Shown piece after piece: positions 1-12,400 of a DNA stretch of 64,000 bases. Numbering within the stretch: the first letter of the stretch is position 1; the number at the start of each line of letters is the position of its first letter. The notes beneath the pieces were generated by a model. It did no database searches. It was not told where the DNA came from and saw only the letters and a program-made list of their open reading frames with translations. The stretch covers positions 4,823,501 to 4,887,500 of the forward strand of contig NC_061772.1 in NCBI RefSeq assembly GCF_022458985.1. The letters run 5' to 3'. The position numbers and the translations under genes were made by a program. The stretch is from Mugil cephalus. Lineage: Eukaryota; Chordata; Actinopteri; Mugiliformes; Mugilidae.

Positions 1-113
1 TCACATAGCATAACTGAGATGTACTACAACAAACTATTGGTGCCTACAAACTATTGAAGACACTACCGTAGCTTTCTTTGTTCACCCTTAATTCTCTGTC
101 TGTTCTGTCACAG

Positions 114-284
114 TGGTCAGGTCTACATGTCCATCCTATGTGGGGACTACAGGAATCTTAGTGCAGGAGTTCAAACATGTCTTCAAAATCATCACCAAAG
201 AGGACAGGCTCAAAGGTGAGATGGCTAGATGTATCTGAAATGAATATTCAGCTTATTTTGGCAAAATGTGGGTTGATGTGTTTG

Positions 285-317
<33 letters not shown>

Positions 318-700
318 GAAGCTGGCTCTCCGTGTTTGGTTTTTCATATTGATGCTCTCAGTTGTTATTGAATCTTTACAATATTGCTAATCAAGTAAGA
401 TATATGCCAATGAGACGTTACATTATGTCCTACTGGAGGACACACTGCTTTAAAAGTCCATACTGGTTCTGATAGAAGGATGTCAGAGTTGTTGATGATG
501 TTAATGGTAATTGAAAGTTTAACTATTCACCCAGTCCCTTTCACTGTGTTTCCTCCACATTAGTGATCCCTAAGAGGAACAGTGTGTTTGCAGTGGAGAT
601 CAATGGCTTCGTCTCACACATCTATGGAAGCAAGTTTGAGCAGCGGGCCAGTGAACGCTCCGCCAAGAAGTTCAAAGTGAGAGGAACCATCGACCTGTGA
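114..700 (+). CDS. pop4: Ribonuclease P/MRP protein subunit p29, last two exons (5' end outside window)
   Basis: The visible coding exons are 114-215 and 564-700, with the stop at 698-700. The first exon enters in phase 1 and reads STCPSYVGTTGILVQEFKHV and then FKIITKEDRLK. The second reads VIPKRNSVFAVEINGFVSHI and ends SAKKFKVRGTIDL, which closely matches the C-terminus of human POP4 as I remember it. Family knowledge: POP4/Rpp29 is a nuclear, nucleolar protein with an Sm-like beta-barrel. It binds the catalytic RNA of RNase P and RNase MRP and supports tRNA 5'-leader removal and rRNA processing. The acceptor at 112-113 and donor at 216-217 are canonical. The intervening intron carries a 29-base poly-T run. 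The stop codon sits right after the usual terminal IDL, so this 3' end is complete. PLEKHF1 follows on the same strand, as in human 19q12. Confidence 0.95.
285..313 (+). repeat. poly-T tract
   Basis: A run of about 29 T residues lies in the last intron of POP4. It is probably the decayed tail of a minus-strand retroposon or simple slippage; no element body was recognised beside it. Confidence 0.9.
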
Positions 701-3700
701 CAACACAATCTCCCTCATGTGTTACCTCAAAAAGAAAGACGTTACATATTTATAGATCTGCTTCTGCCACTGGCCACCAAAGGAACTTTAACAACGATGA
801 CTAGTTCATTTTGCTGCATGTCTATGATTGTCTCATTTTGAGGGGGAACTCTATATTTTTTTTTCACCTGAGTGCAGCTAATTTAGGAGCACATGCACTA
901 TATATAACGTCAGTTAGGTAATAGATGCTGATAAGGTAAGAAGTACAGTATCCAGAATTCTGGGTGTTTGACTCAAAGCAGACACCTGATCTGTAGAAAC
1001 CTAGGGTTTCGCTGCAGGTGCATACTGAACATGAGGCTTAGCTAAAAGTCAGTGAGTGCCTGAGGCTCCCCTTCGAAGGCTGCTGCTGTTTTGTTACAAC
1101 TTCTGTGTCAGTCCAGGAAGTCATGTGTTTTCATAATAGTCTCTCTGTGAGAAGGCTAGAAAGATGCACTAGCCTTTGTTCCATTCTTTTCAGAGCAGAT
1201 AAATGCTGTCCGCCGTTTAATAGAGCGGGTCATTTAACCTGATTAATTTCTGTTCATGGTTGTTTTCCCCAAATCTTTCATTAAATTATACTTTTTCAAA
1301 ATTTTTAACAGTTTCTGTCTTTTTTGTGCCCTGAAGTTTGTGTAAGGACATGTTATAAGCACAGGTTTGTATTTCTCAAAATGTCACATACTGTATGTGT
1401 ACTTGTTGAGGACATATTTTATTTAGACCTCTGTTGCAAGGAGAAAATATATTTAAAAATAATTGTGGTATTTAGATTTACAGCAGAAGGCAGACAGTGG
1501 TCTAACCACATTGTCATCTGTGATCTGAAAACAAATCTAGTATTAGTGCTGAGTGGAACTTCTACGCCTGAAGGCACACTGGTGATTTATGGTTTCACAC
1601 AATTCTATCACTGACAGAGGGATAGTGTTGTTCTTTAAGACAACTGTGAAGTTTCATTAAAAGCATTCATATGTCTCATGTGGTTCAGATTATTGATCCA
1701 GACTGAGACTGGTTTGTATCTGTTCAGTGATGCTAAAACTATACGCTAACTTTAAGTCATGCTGCTTTTCTTGTCTTAAAAGAAAATGGATTGGATGGAA
1801 GAAAATGGATTTCTTGTACATGCCGTTGTGTATTTTTAGAAATTCCTCATTTGCAAAGTCAGGAGGAACTGGTTTCAGTTTGTTTTTCCCTGAAGTGAAA
1901 ATGGCTTCTCTGAAAGTGAAGTAATGAAACAGCTTCAAAGGTAAAACACATCACTCTATTGCTTATAGAGATGTTGTATGTTTCTCTATTTCCGGTCCTG
2001 GTTCAGGAAATGGAAATTTAACTGTTAAATTTATGTTAACTAAATGTTAACTAAAGGACCAGCAGAGGCATAAATGCGATAGTCGATTTCTAAATTTCTT
2101 TCCAGAACCATTTTGTTTTTTCATTCTAGCTCACTGTCACAGCTTATTGACGCACTGCAATATATCACATGAGCCTTTCTTCTAACTTTTGTGCTTTTCC
2201 CTCAATGGCAAGAGAAATTTTTGGTCAAAAGGACATTTAATCTTGACTGCATACCATACTTGGCTGTCTGTCTTTGTCCTGTCGTGGTAATTCATAAGAA
2301 TGTTCGGTTTAAACCAAAAATCTTCTGTTCCTGTTTTCTTTCAGAAAGAAAGAAAAAAAAAACAACTCCTGGAGCACTTCACTGTGTTCACAGAAACAGC
2401 GTCACATTGTGTTGACTGAGAAGAGAAGTGTTGACTAAGCAGAACAGCAGGTTTTCCATCCCTGGGTGTTGAGGTGGTCTACAGGTCACCAGGGCTTTCA
2501 AACCATTCAGAGCCCAATACACAGTCACCGGAGTCACACAGACATGGCCAAAGACTAAAAGACTTGGGTTAAATTTGCAACACTGAGCAGAACCCTGGCA
2601 GTTAATCTTTGTTAACAGTTGTTTTGAAACTGGTGTACTAGTGTAAATGCATGCGCAGTCGGACACATTGAGGAGGACTGAAACGTTCTCTCTAGCCTCT
2701 TTTACTTCATTGTTTTGGATTTGTGGCCGTAAGATTTGCTTTTTTTTGGTGCTACCTCTGACTGTTAAGCACCAACTACAACACTGTTTTAAACAGAATC
2801 TAAAGAGACAAATATTTTCTCAGCAGTTGGTGGAAACCAAATCAGAACTAAAAGGAGAGTAAACTCCAGCATAACGCTAATGACTAATATAAAGCTAGAT
2901 GCTTTGAATCGTGCTCATTTCACTGATTGACAGCTCAGATTGTGCACCCTCCACCCCCACAAAAGACAAGCAGTTACAGAAAATGACTGAATTAATTTCC
3001 TTGGTTATGTTATCTGCCCTTTTATCTTACTAAAGTGCTGGTGGCTACTAGATGCTGTTATCTGGAATCAGTGATTTCAGAGTCTGCAGGTCACGTTACT
3101 GAGCCTGTTACCATGTTCTTGCTAATAATGTCTAGAGGTTTGGCCCAGGCATTTACTGTAAACCTACTGACCTACCGCATTACACGTGAAGCAATTTTTG
3201 GAGTAATTTTACACAACCGCCAACTGCTGGAAGGAACAACAAATTACTTCACTGGCATGAAAGTTTCCAAATTACAGACACTAAATGACAGAAGAACTGA
3301 CTGCAAATAGCAGTTTGATGGCTTTTATCTCTGTGGCTCTTAACTGAGCTGCTCAACCAGTCTGACAGCACTGCTGCTGCTTGGGGCATGGGAGCTTCCT
3401 GTAAGGGTCAGCTTTAGTGATAATAGTTTCTGTCAAAGGGGAAACAGATTAAATGTTAGACCCAGTCAAATTCAGTGTGTATGATCAGCACATACACACT
3501 GATTATTTTGTTAAGCCAGCAAGTTGTTGTTTTGTTTTTTTCCAAATGCTGCTTCTTTTCCGGCCTATTCTCAGTCAAGTTTACCTCCCACCCCCTCCTT
3601 GCAAAATGTGTGGTTTGAACTTTCTTCAGAAATCCTTTCACGTCACCAAGAGCTAGAACTATAAATACTTCATCTGGGTTGTTTTTCCACAGACAAGAAA

Positions 3701-3801
3701 CGCAGCATTGTACACAGACAGACAGAGGATTTCGTTGACTGCTACACTGAAAATTGGCTCTTTTTATTGTTGTTGATTTGGGCGCCAGATACAAAGTCAC
3801 C
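701..3801. other. POP4 3' UTR, intergenic DNA and 5' UTR of PLEKHF1
   Basis: No further gene is supported here. The POP4 3' UTR starts at 701; a variant polyadenylation signal, ATTAAA at 1280-1285, is a candidate end. Open frames at 1324-1614, 2191-2415 and 3035-3310 have no recognisable domain and look like chance. A splice acceptor at about 3691-3692 (pyrimidine tract then CCACAG) suggests that the exon with the PLEKHF1 start begins near 3693 and that a non-coding first exon lies upstream. That exon could not be placed. Confidence 0.6.
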
Positions 3802-4885
3802 ATGTTGGACCTGGACACATTTACTCAGGAGAACAGCAAGCGGATCCACGCTGTTGAAAGCTCTTTCAGGTCATCAGGGAAGCCCCTATCCCAGCCGGGA
3901 CGGGTTCTCATCGGAGAGGGCATACTGATGAAGCAGAGCCGTCGGGGACCACAGCCTAAAGCTTTTTTCCTCTTCAATGATGTTCTAGTGTATGGCAGCA
4001 TCATTCTGAAAGGCCGGTGGCTCAAAAACCAACAGATCATCCCTCTGGGTAAGCAAGTTATTTCCTTTTCAATAACATAATGCATCTAGACAAAAAGAAA
4101 AGTGTCTGACAAAGGGTCTAGACTAAAAGCAACAAGTAGAGACACAGAAGTCTTGGTTTGGTTGTGGCATAATAAATCAATCTAACCAGTCTTTCACAGA
4201 TAATCTGTAAAGAGCTGATCAAATTTCATGTACTATACTTTTGTCATGCCTTATTACATACTTTTCTTCCTTCCATTAACGTACCATCTCTTTTGTTATT
4301 TCAGAGGACATCCAGCTGGAGGACCTAGAGGACAGTGTCAGAATGAGGAACCAGTGGTTGATCCGTGCGCCCCGCAAATCTTTCTACGTGGCTGCCGCCT
4401 CATATGAGGAGAAGCGAGCCTGGTTTGATCGCATAGAGGATTGCCAGAACAAAATGCTGCAGAGCAAAGGCGGCGGACGCAGCTCAACCTTCGCTGTCAC
4501 CTGGATCCCCAACCAGGTCTCTGCCGTCTGCATGCGCTGTTCCAACAAGTTCACTGTGACGCAGCGTCGACACCACTGCAGAAAATGCGGCTTCGTGGTC
4601 TGCGGTGGATGCTCCAAGAAGCGAGCTGTGATCGAACACATTCATCCAACTAAGCCTTTGAGGGTCTGCACCACGTGTCACTCCGGTCTTCAAAGGACAG
4701 AGTTAGAGAGCCACGGAATGACCCGTCTCAGGAGGGACAGCACTGGGAGGATGGATTTAGACGGAGATCAGGTGGAGGATTGTTATCAAGAAGGGGAGGC
4801 AGAGGACAGGATGGAGGATCATAACCCCAATAGGTGGATGGACGCCCGTATGGACTCCTGGTACCCCTACATGTACCTCAGATAA
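3802..4885 (+). CDS. plekhf1: Pleckstrin homology and FYVE domain-containing protein 1 (Phafin1)
   Basis: Two coding exons, 3802-4048 and 4305-4885, give 275 aa. ATG 3802 is chosen because [20 protein letters not shown] aligns with the human N-terminus; an in-frame upstream ATG at 3754 would add 16 unrelated residues. The PH domain spans roughly residues 35-130 ([13 protein letters not shown], then [12 protein letters not shown]). The FYVE zinc finger spans about 149-208, with RRHHCRKCG, four CxxC-type pairs and a closing RVCTTC. Family knowledge: Phafin proteins bind PI3P on endosomes and lysosomes and link to endosome fusion, autophagy and lysosome-dependent cell death. The FYVE WxxD motif reads WIPN (residues 149-152), whereas human has WIPD as I recall. 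The tail after the FYVE domain is acidic and ends [10 protein letters not shown], unlike the human tail. The order after POP4 agrees with human 19q12. Confidence 0.95.
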
Positions 4886-4942
4886 GAACAGTTCTCTCTG
4901 TCTTACCAGATATTTAATTAACTGGTGTGTACAGTACATGTA

Positions 4943-4948
4943 AATAAA
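4943..4948 (+). other. polyadenylation signal of PLEKHF1
   Basis: AATAAA lies 58 bases after the PLEKHF1 stop. A further AATAAA-type cluster follows near 5010-5020, so two alternative 3' ends are possible. Confidence 0.6.
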
Positions 4949-6450
4949 ATATGTAGGTTCAAGCATTAACTCTAACACTGCCACATGTTTGTCTTTGATG
5001 TGAACAATGAATAATAAAGAATTAAAAAAAAACATACAGCTGTTTGCATTATAAATATTCTTCAGTTCTCTGGAACCAGTGCCACTTGGAACCATTTCTT
5101 TTGGAAGTGAATGAGAGCTTACTTCTGTCAGTTATTCATACTTACCCTTTACAAGGACATTATCACAACACACGTTCACATACAGCACATTTATTGTATA
5201 TAATGAACCTGACAAACAAGCATCCCTGGAAAGCAGGCAGCTGGGCAGGTTGGACAATGATGCATTTAGGTTGGAGTGAATAACTGCAGGTCATGAAGAC
5301 TGGACAGGTTGATGAGGACCAAGACAACAGATGTAGTTCATGGAGCTCACCAGGTCAGACAGTAGTCTGTTTGAGTGTCATCTTTCCCTTCATCAAGTCA
5401 TCCCACAACCAGGTCCCCATGATGTTGACATCAGGGCATTGTGGGGGCACAAGCATCTGTAGTTGGATTTCCTTGTTCTCGTAGCTGAGGATAGTTGTTT
5501 AGGGGCTGTCCAGCAGGAATATAAAATAATATGACCTGGAAACATTCCATCAGTTGAATAAATAATGTGTGATGTATCAACCACAGTAATAGTCCTTTGT
5601 TAAAACAAACAAAAGAAAAACAGGTTGATTTTTAAGAAGTGAGTGATTTTGAAAGACTGCAGTGGGAACATCATGATTTACCAGATCTGACGAAAGCCAA
5701 TTAGAGATTCTATAGCATAGTTTCTTCATTAAGTGTGGTTAAGGGGAGTTGGTCAACAATGGATCAGGGCTATGTAATTGTTGATGAACGTCACAAAAGT
5801 TCTTAAATTGTGTGTGGAAACAGTTTGTCATTGTTGACAGAAAACTAAGCTGTTAATCATCCGCCACTAGCTGCGTATAACGTTGCATTTATCTGAAGCC
5901 GTGCTCTGAATTTTCTCCTTTATTCTTACAGTGTTGTGTTCAGGAAGTTTATGGACAACTTTATGACATTTGGGGTACAGCCCCCAGCCGAGCGTACAAG
6001 CAGACAGAAGCACTGTCGTTAGTCTTTTTAGTTAACTTTATTATTTTAAGTATGCTAAAATATTCTGGAAATAAAAACAAATGAATAAACCACAAATAAA
6101 ATACATTTATTTTATTGTCAGCTCCATTCATAACTACATTTGAATAAAACTGTCAGTTTTACCTTTTACACATTTAGTACAACATAAGCTTAGATGTTTA
6201 GTCAGAATATTTTTACATATTCCACATACTGCGTTTAAAAAAATCCCACCTGCCCTCAGAGGTTGGACGATAACTAGAGATTCACTCCGGTAAGATCCAC
6301 CACGAGGAAAATGGTAAATGCCCTGCTAAAAACAGGGAGTTCATTTAAAATGACTATAACTAACTTAGGTTTGACCAAACTGTAACACAACACTTAGTTT
6401 TGGTCTGTTTTTATTAACTGACTGAGACAGGAGCAGGTGTGGCTGATTCC
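4949..6450. other. Convergent intergenic region between PLEKHF1 and PCSK6
   Basis: No gene is seen. The two genes converge here. On the minus strand, AATAAA signals at 6106-6116 and 6037-6042 probably end the PCSK6 transcript. Short open frames at 5044-5283, 5293-5484 and 5393-5584 have no recognisable content. Confidence 0.55.
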
Positions 6451-9400
6451 TCATCCGTTCATCAGACAGGTACGGCAGCAGAAGTGGTGGTAAAACTTCC
6501 TCTCACAGAGACGGTTCGACTTCACCATTTCACAGAACACCTCATCAGCTGACAGACAGATCAGAGTAGGAGCACAATATGGTTAACAGCAATGATTTAC
6601 ATCCACCATGATGAAAATGAATGTATTAATATACCTCAGGATAAGTATTTATTAGTTGGAACAAATGACAACTTGAGGCTGGCTCAACAGACACAGTGAC
6701 ACATCTGTACTCGCACACATTCACACTGAAGCATTTTTGGGGGTTCAGTGTCTTGCTCAGGGTCACTTAGCATGTGGTCTGCGGGACTGATCCACTTACC
6801 CTTACTTATAATAATGGGTGGTTGCTTTGATTAACAGGCGCTGTCTACAGACTGTATAATAGATAGATACAGTCAGAAGTCGATAGCTGTGGTTCCTCCC
6901 CTCCCTTACCTTAGCTAATGACGACCTCTTGTGGTCTTTTGTGATTTTGGTCCTTTGGATTATTTTAAATACAAAAATAAATACTTGCTGAAATTGTTGC
7001 AATGAGTAGCTGAACATTCAAGACACTTCTGCTCCTGTTTTTTATTTTTTATTATTATTATTATTATTATTATTTTTTTATTATTATTTGACAGATTCAG
7101 TTCAGATAGATTTGGTGTATGTGCCCATCATAACTCTAGCCTGGATGTTGAAAGACGGTGGTTACTGGTCACAAACTTTGATGGCCAGCGAACTAAAAGT
7201 GAATGTTTGTATTAATATTACTGTGATAGGTCATTAATATAGTAGGTCATTTAAAATTAGCACACTTCAGAAACTGACAACTTGTGCTACAACTACAGCT
7301 GTCAGCTTTGGCCACAGGCAGATATGTTTTTAACAATAATAATAATACATTTTATTTAGGAAGCACCTTTCAAGTCACCCAAGGACACTTTACAAAAAAG
7401 AACAGATAAATAGAACATTAGATAGAAACATCAATGGACACAAAGAAAAACAGCATTCAAACATCCAAATACAGGAAAAAAGCAATAAGCAACATTCCAG
7501 CTTTAACGGACAGACAATGTGCAACATTTAATAAAACTGCATGAATAAAACTTTAAGTAGGGTGGTGCTGGACTTAAAGATGGAGTGAGTAGGTGATTCT
7601 AAACAGGTGGGTTTTGAAAACAGGGACAGAGTCAATATCGCAGATGTCAGTAAAGAGAGTAAAGAGTTCTTGGGAGCAGAGTGGCTGGAAGCTCTGCTCT
7701 CCACGGTGCACAGGTGAACAGGGGGGGCAGTGAGGTGGAGGGAGGAGGAGGATGTGAGGGAGCGTGCTGGAGCGGCGATGTGGACGAGGTCAGACAGATA
7801 TGGAGGGACGAGGTTGTGGATAACTTTGAAAGTGTACAGAAGGACTTTGAATTGAATTCTCTGTGTGTAGACAGATCGAGGGGTGATGTTGATGTGGGAT
7901 TTGAATGTTGACACATTATCTCTAGAGGACTTATTACGTAACTTTTATTGGCACAGACTACAGTCTGTACTCAGGGCATTAGATGCCAAAAGCTTAACCA
8001 CCAATATGTGAGAGAGTGATCTCTCTGTAACCCACCAAGTCAAGTCTGATTCAACATGTAGAATCAGCTGACAATATGGCTGACAATCTGACTTTGTGTT
8101 TCACTTAGGTAAAGCTTTCCAATGCGAAAGACAAGACCTCCCTTATGAGGAAGGTGTCAAAAAGCCTTCTGTGAACAAGGGTTATTATTGTCTGATATCT
8201 CAAACTCCACCAGAGTATCTTTAAATCATTTGTGCAAATCAGACTGATTGAGCATGTAGTGCTAGGTGACACTATCAACACATGTACATACAGTCATGCC
8301 TGTAGAACTGCACAATATCACACAATGCTTCAAACTTACCATTATTACAGGACGCATTCACAACACAAGTCCGGTTGATCAGACTGTAATCTGCTTTGCA
8401 TTTGGTGCATGTTCCAGGACCACTGCAGCTCAGACAGTTTTCCTCACACCTGGAGATACAGAGCAAGACAGAACAATGAGGTGAGACTACAATATGCATT
8501 TGATCTATTACTGTCACAGAAAGAGAGTGGGGACAAAGCAGCAACGTTACTATTTACTCCTGTTTATTTCCCCTGCGCAAATGACATGCCTGCAGCTATA
8601 TGCTGTGTCTGAAAGCATTTAAAGGAAGCAGTCACCTGTGGCACGTGTTATGAGGGAGTCCTGCTGCCTTTCCAGGGTAATACCCAGGAGTACACGCCTC
8701 CACACACCTCCACTCCTGCTGCAGGTAGCCCTCGGCACACTGGATGCACTCTTCCTCACCTGGCCCTGGGACACAGAGACATGAAAGGAAACCTCCATCA
8801 ACATGAGTTTTTGTTCTGCTGCTTCTGTGAAAGCGCTCTAGAGACTGTACATATGTGACAAACATGCTCACCGGTACAAGTCATACAAGAAGAATGACAA
8901 GGGCTGCATGTCATCTCTTCCAGATGGAAAAAAGTTCCACTGGGGCATTCAGGAATGCAAGTCATTCCTGCCAGGCTGGAAAAAAAGAATAAATGAAATA
9001 AAAAACTTTACAGTGTGTTTTTTAATCCAAAATTTAAACAAGGATAGTCTGAAAGTTTTTACGTACGTGTAGCCTTCACTGCAGGCAGTGCATCTGTCTG
9101 CATACGTCACACATATTGTACAGGAGTCATGGCACTTCACGCAGAGATCTGGAATAAGTCCATATGACATTAGGTTATTTCAATGATAATGTCTCTCAAA
9201 GATATTTTCACAGTTATTTACGTCATGAAATAGAGGTTTTAACCAAAGCCCTCCTCCCTACACGCACTGTACAATGGCCTGTCCACTACATCACAAAGGG
9301 TTGCAGACCTCTCAACTGCATGTTGAGTATATGCATCAGAAGTGCATCAGATGTTTAATAAAAGGCCAAGAGAATATTGTGTGTATTGTGTATATGTTGA

Positions 9401-12400
9401 CTCACTATCTTTAGCAAAGTAACCTGGAGGGCAGGTTGCAGTGCAGCTGGAGTTTAGCAGGTTGAGGTAGAGACCCCTTCGGCAGGAGAAACAATCACCA
9501 GGTGATCGGCCAACACATCCTCCACAGCCTTTATAGCAACGTCTGCAGCGTCGAGATACCACGTCCTTGAAGTATCCCAGTGGACACTGTCTCACACAAG
9601 TTCTACACGCACACGGAAAAAGACAAATACAGCTTTACAGTAAAACATAGACTTGTGGTTATTTCAGATTTTAAAGATCGCCTTGGTGAAGAGATCATTT
9701 CACCATTGGTTACAAGAGCAACAGACTAAAGGTGCAGAATGAGTTCATGTGAAAACTGACATAGCAGCATTTCACCTCTTACCTGCCACTTTTTAAGCTG
9801 CCCAAGCTGAAATGGATACAGTTGAGGCAGTGGTCAGCCTCTGGTCCATCACAGCCCTGGTCTCCACACTCACTGTGGCATGGCCCTTGATAAACAACAT
9901 CATCGTAATGTTGTGTTTTGTCATTTTTCTAACCGCAACTAAAATTTGATACATTTCACTCAGATGAGATGTTCTCTCTCACCATTGTACTCGTCCTCCT
10001 CTTCCTCCTCTGACTCCTTCACTAGCAGCTCTGAGGCAGGGATATCCGGAGCACTGTTGCTCTGGTAAGGGTTCTCAGATGTGCCATAAAGAGTCAGAGT
10101 CCATTCTTTTAGGCTGCCTGTACCAAGTACCAATTGTACGATTAATTAACAATAAAGTTGTATTTTGGTATGGATAATAAAATAAGCCTCAGATGTAAAT
10201 GTCGCGAAGGGGCATGTGTTGTTGGATCTCACCAGGTACCCCAGGTTTGCGTAGCTTTGAGGGAGAATCAATGATCTCTAGATTCCATGTGCCTTCTGCC
10301 TTCTCACCCCAAAAATGAACTGTCATGAACTCCCAGTTTCTGAAACCCTCACTGGAACTGTCAAACAACCTGTAAACACAGCAGTGACATGAAATGAAAT
10401 GTGGAAAAGAGGAAGTTAAAAGCTTTGTGTTCATGGATTTCTTAAGCCATTTTGTGTGATTAGCATCAATAGACCAGCAAGACAGTGCATATACTGAACA
10501 TACTAGTTGGCATGTTAGTTATCAGTGTGCAAGCTCATTTTTGCTATACTATATTTAATATGAGCATGTTTAATTTGTTTCCTGATGTTTTCACTTGCTT
10601 CTAAAGTTACATAACTATTGCTCAGTAGGTTAAAATGTCTTTGTGCTTTTCCTTCTTTTCCTTCAAATTTATATTTTAAAAGCCACAATTTGGTTTTATA
10701 GGACATCAAATTAAATCTCCAAAGAAATATAAGACTCTCTACTCTCAATTACTATGAATGAAGAAAATCTGTTTTAAGGGTGGGTCTTATGTAATACTGT
10801 ATAAGTTGGCCAACGGTTTTCATTTAGATAATGACTGGGATAGTGTTAATTCCTGCAGTATTTTGGATTAGTTTCGGCATTCATCCATTAATCCAACAAT
10901 TTCAATTGACCTGAGCCAAATATTTCAAATTTGGACTCATCAGTCCAGAGCATCTGCCATTTTTCTGACCCCAGTTCCTATGTTTTCATGAATAGCTGAG
11001 TCTCTTGGCCTTGCTTCCATGTCAGTGGATGGATTTTTGGCTGCAACTCTTCCATAAAGTCAGCTTCCAGCCAGACATCTCTGGACAGTAGATGGGTGTG
11101 CCTGGCTCCCACTGGTTTCTGCCAGTTCTGGGCTAATGGTACTGCTGGACATCTTCCAGTTTCAAAGGGAAATAAGTTGTGCTTTTCATCTGCTGCACTA
11201 AATTTCCTTGGCCGACCACTGCGTCTTACGAAATCCCTGACTTTGTGCAAGTGTACATATAAGGATTGATGCCGGTTTGAAGACAAAGGGTAGTAACACT
11301 AAATATTGATGTGACTTAGATTTTTCTTTAGTTCGCTCACTTTGCATTTTGTAAACTGTTAAAAATATATATAATCACTATTTATCACTATTTATATTTA
11401 TGAAAGCATTTTATAGTTCACAGCATTTTTCCCCACACCTGCCTAAAACGTTTACACAGTACTGTAACTGCTCCTTTGTGTATTTGGTTGTGTCTGGTAT
11501 TGGAAAATTCAACTGTAGGCCATATTATTTCCTAACAATACGAAAAACAGAAACCTGTCCAAATCTATGCAGATGAAACCAAAGCCACATATAGAACAGA
11601 GTGGGGTATTTGGTAGAACTAGGTGGACATGCCTCACTGCATAGAGTAATACTCTCACCTCTTTGCCAGTAGCTGTGATCTTGTCCCGGATGGAGAGATG
11701 ATGTTGATCTCCAGGTCTCCTCTTCGTGGGTGGATTATCTGGACCTTAACCACCACATGCTCCAGGTAAGCCACATGCTGTTCAGATTCTTCTGAACATC
11801 CAGAGGTGGTAATGCTACTGTTCAGGGTTTGGCCAGCACGAATGAGCCTGGTTAACATAAGTGGAGTGAAGTTAACATGAAGACATTTCTGTGAACCTAT
11901 ACAGGACGTAGTGTGGTACATATATTGTGGAATCATTGATATGCAAAGAGTGCGAAAATACTCCCAAGTCAAAACATGTCAAGTCTCTTTTCTTCAAAGT
12001 ATATGATGGCTTTCATCCTCCTCTATGTCACTACCTCCAAATTATTCCACCCACAACACAGAGCTGACCTTGAGCTCACTAGTTATTTTGCACCACAAAT
12101 ACTACCAAGCAGATAATAGAACCTGGCAGATCAGTAGAACAACCATAGTAGGTTTTTGTAAGGACCCAGAGCCTCCTCAGTAAGCACAGCCTGCTCTGTC
12201 TGACAAGCAACCTTAGAAGGAAGGCAGAGGGAGAGAAAGAAGGAAGAAAGAAAGCGAGGGAGGAAGAGAAGAAGGACAAGAGGTTGGTGATGGTGGCGCC
12301 ATCTTCGCAGATGTGGAAGGTTGTGATGTTGCTATTTAGCAGTTGGGGAAAGTCTAGATCAGAGGAGGCAAAAGGAAAGATGGACATGGTCCTCTTTTTT

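Noticed and set aside
1324-1614. 96-codon plus-strand open frame in the POP4 3' region
   Set aside because: It starts at TTG rather than ATG, shows no recognisable domain and has ordinary AT-rich composition; no splice partners were found.
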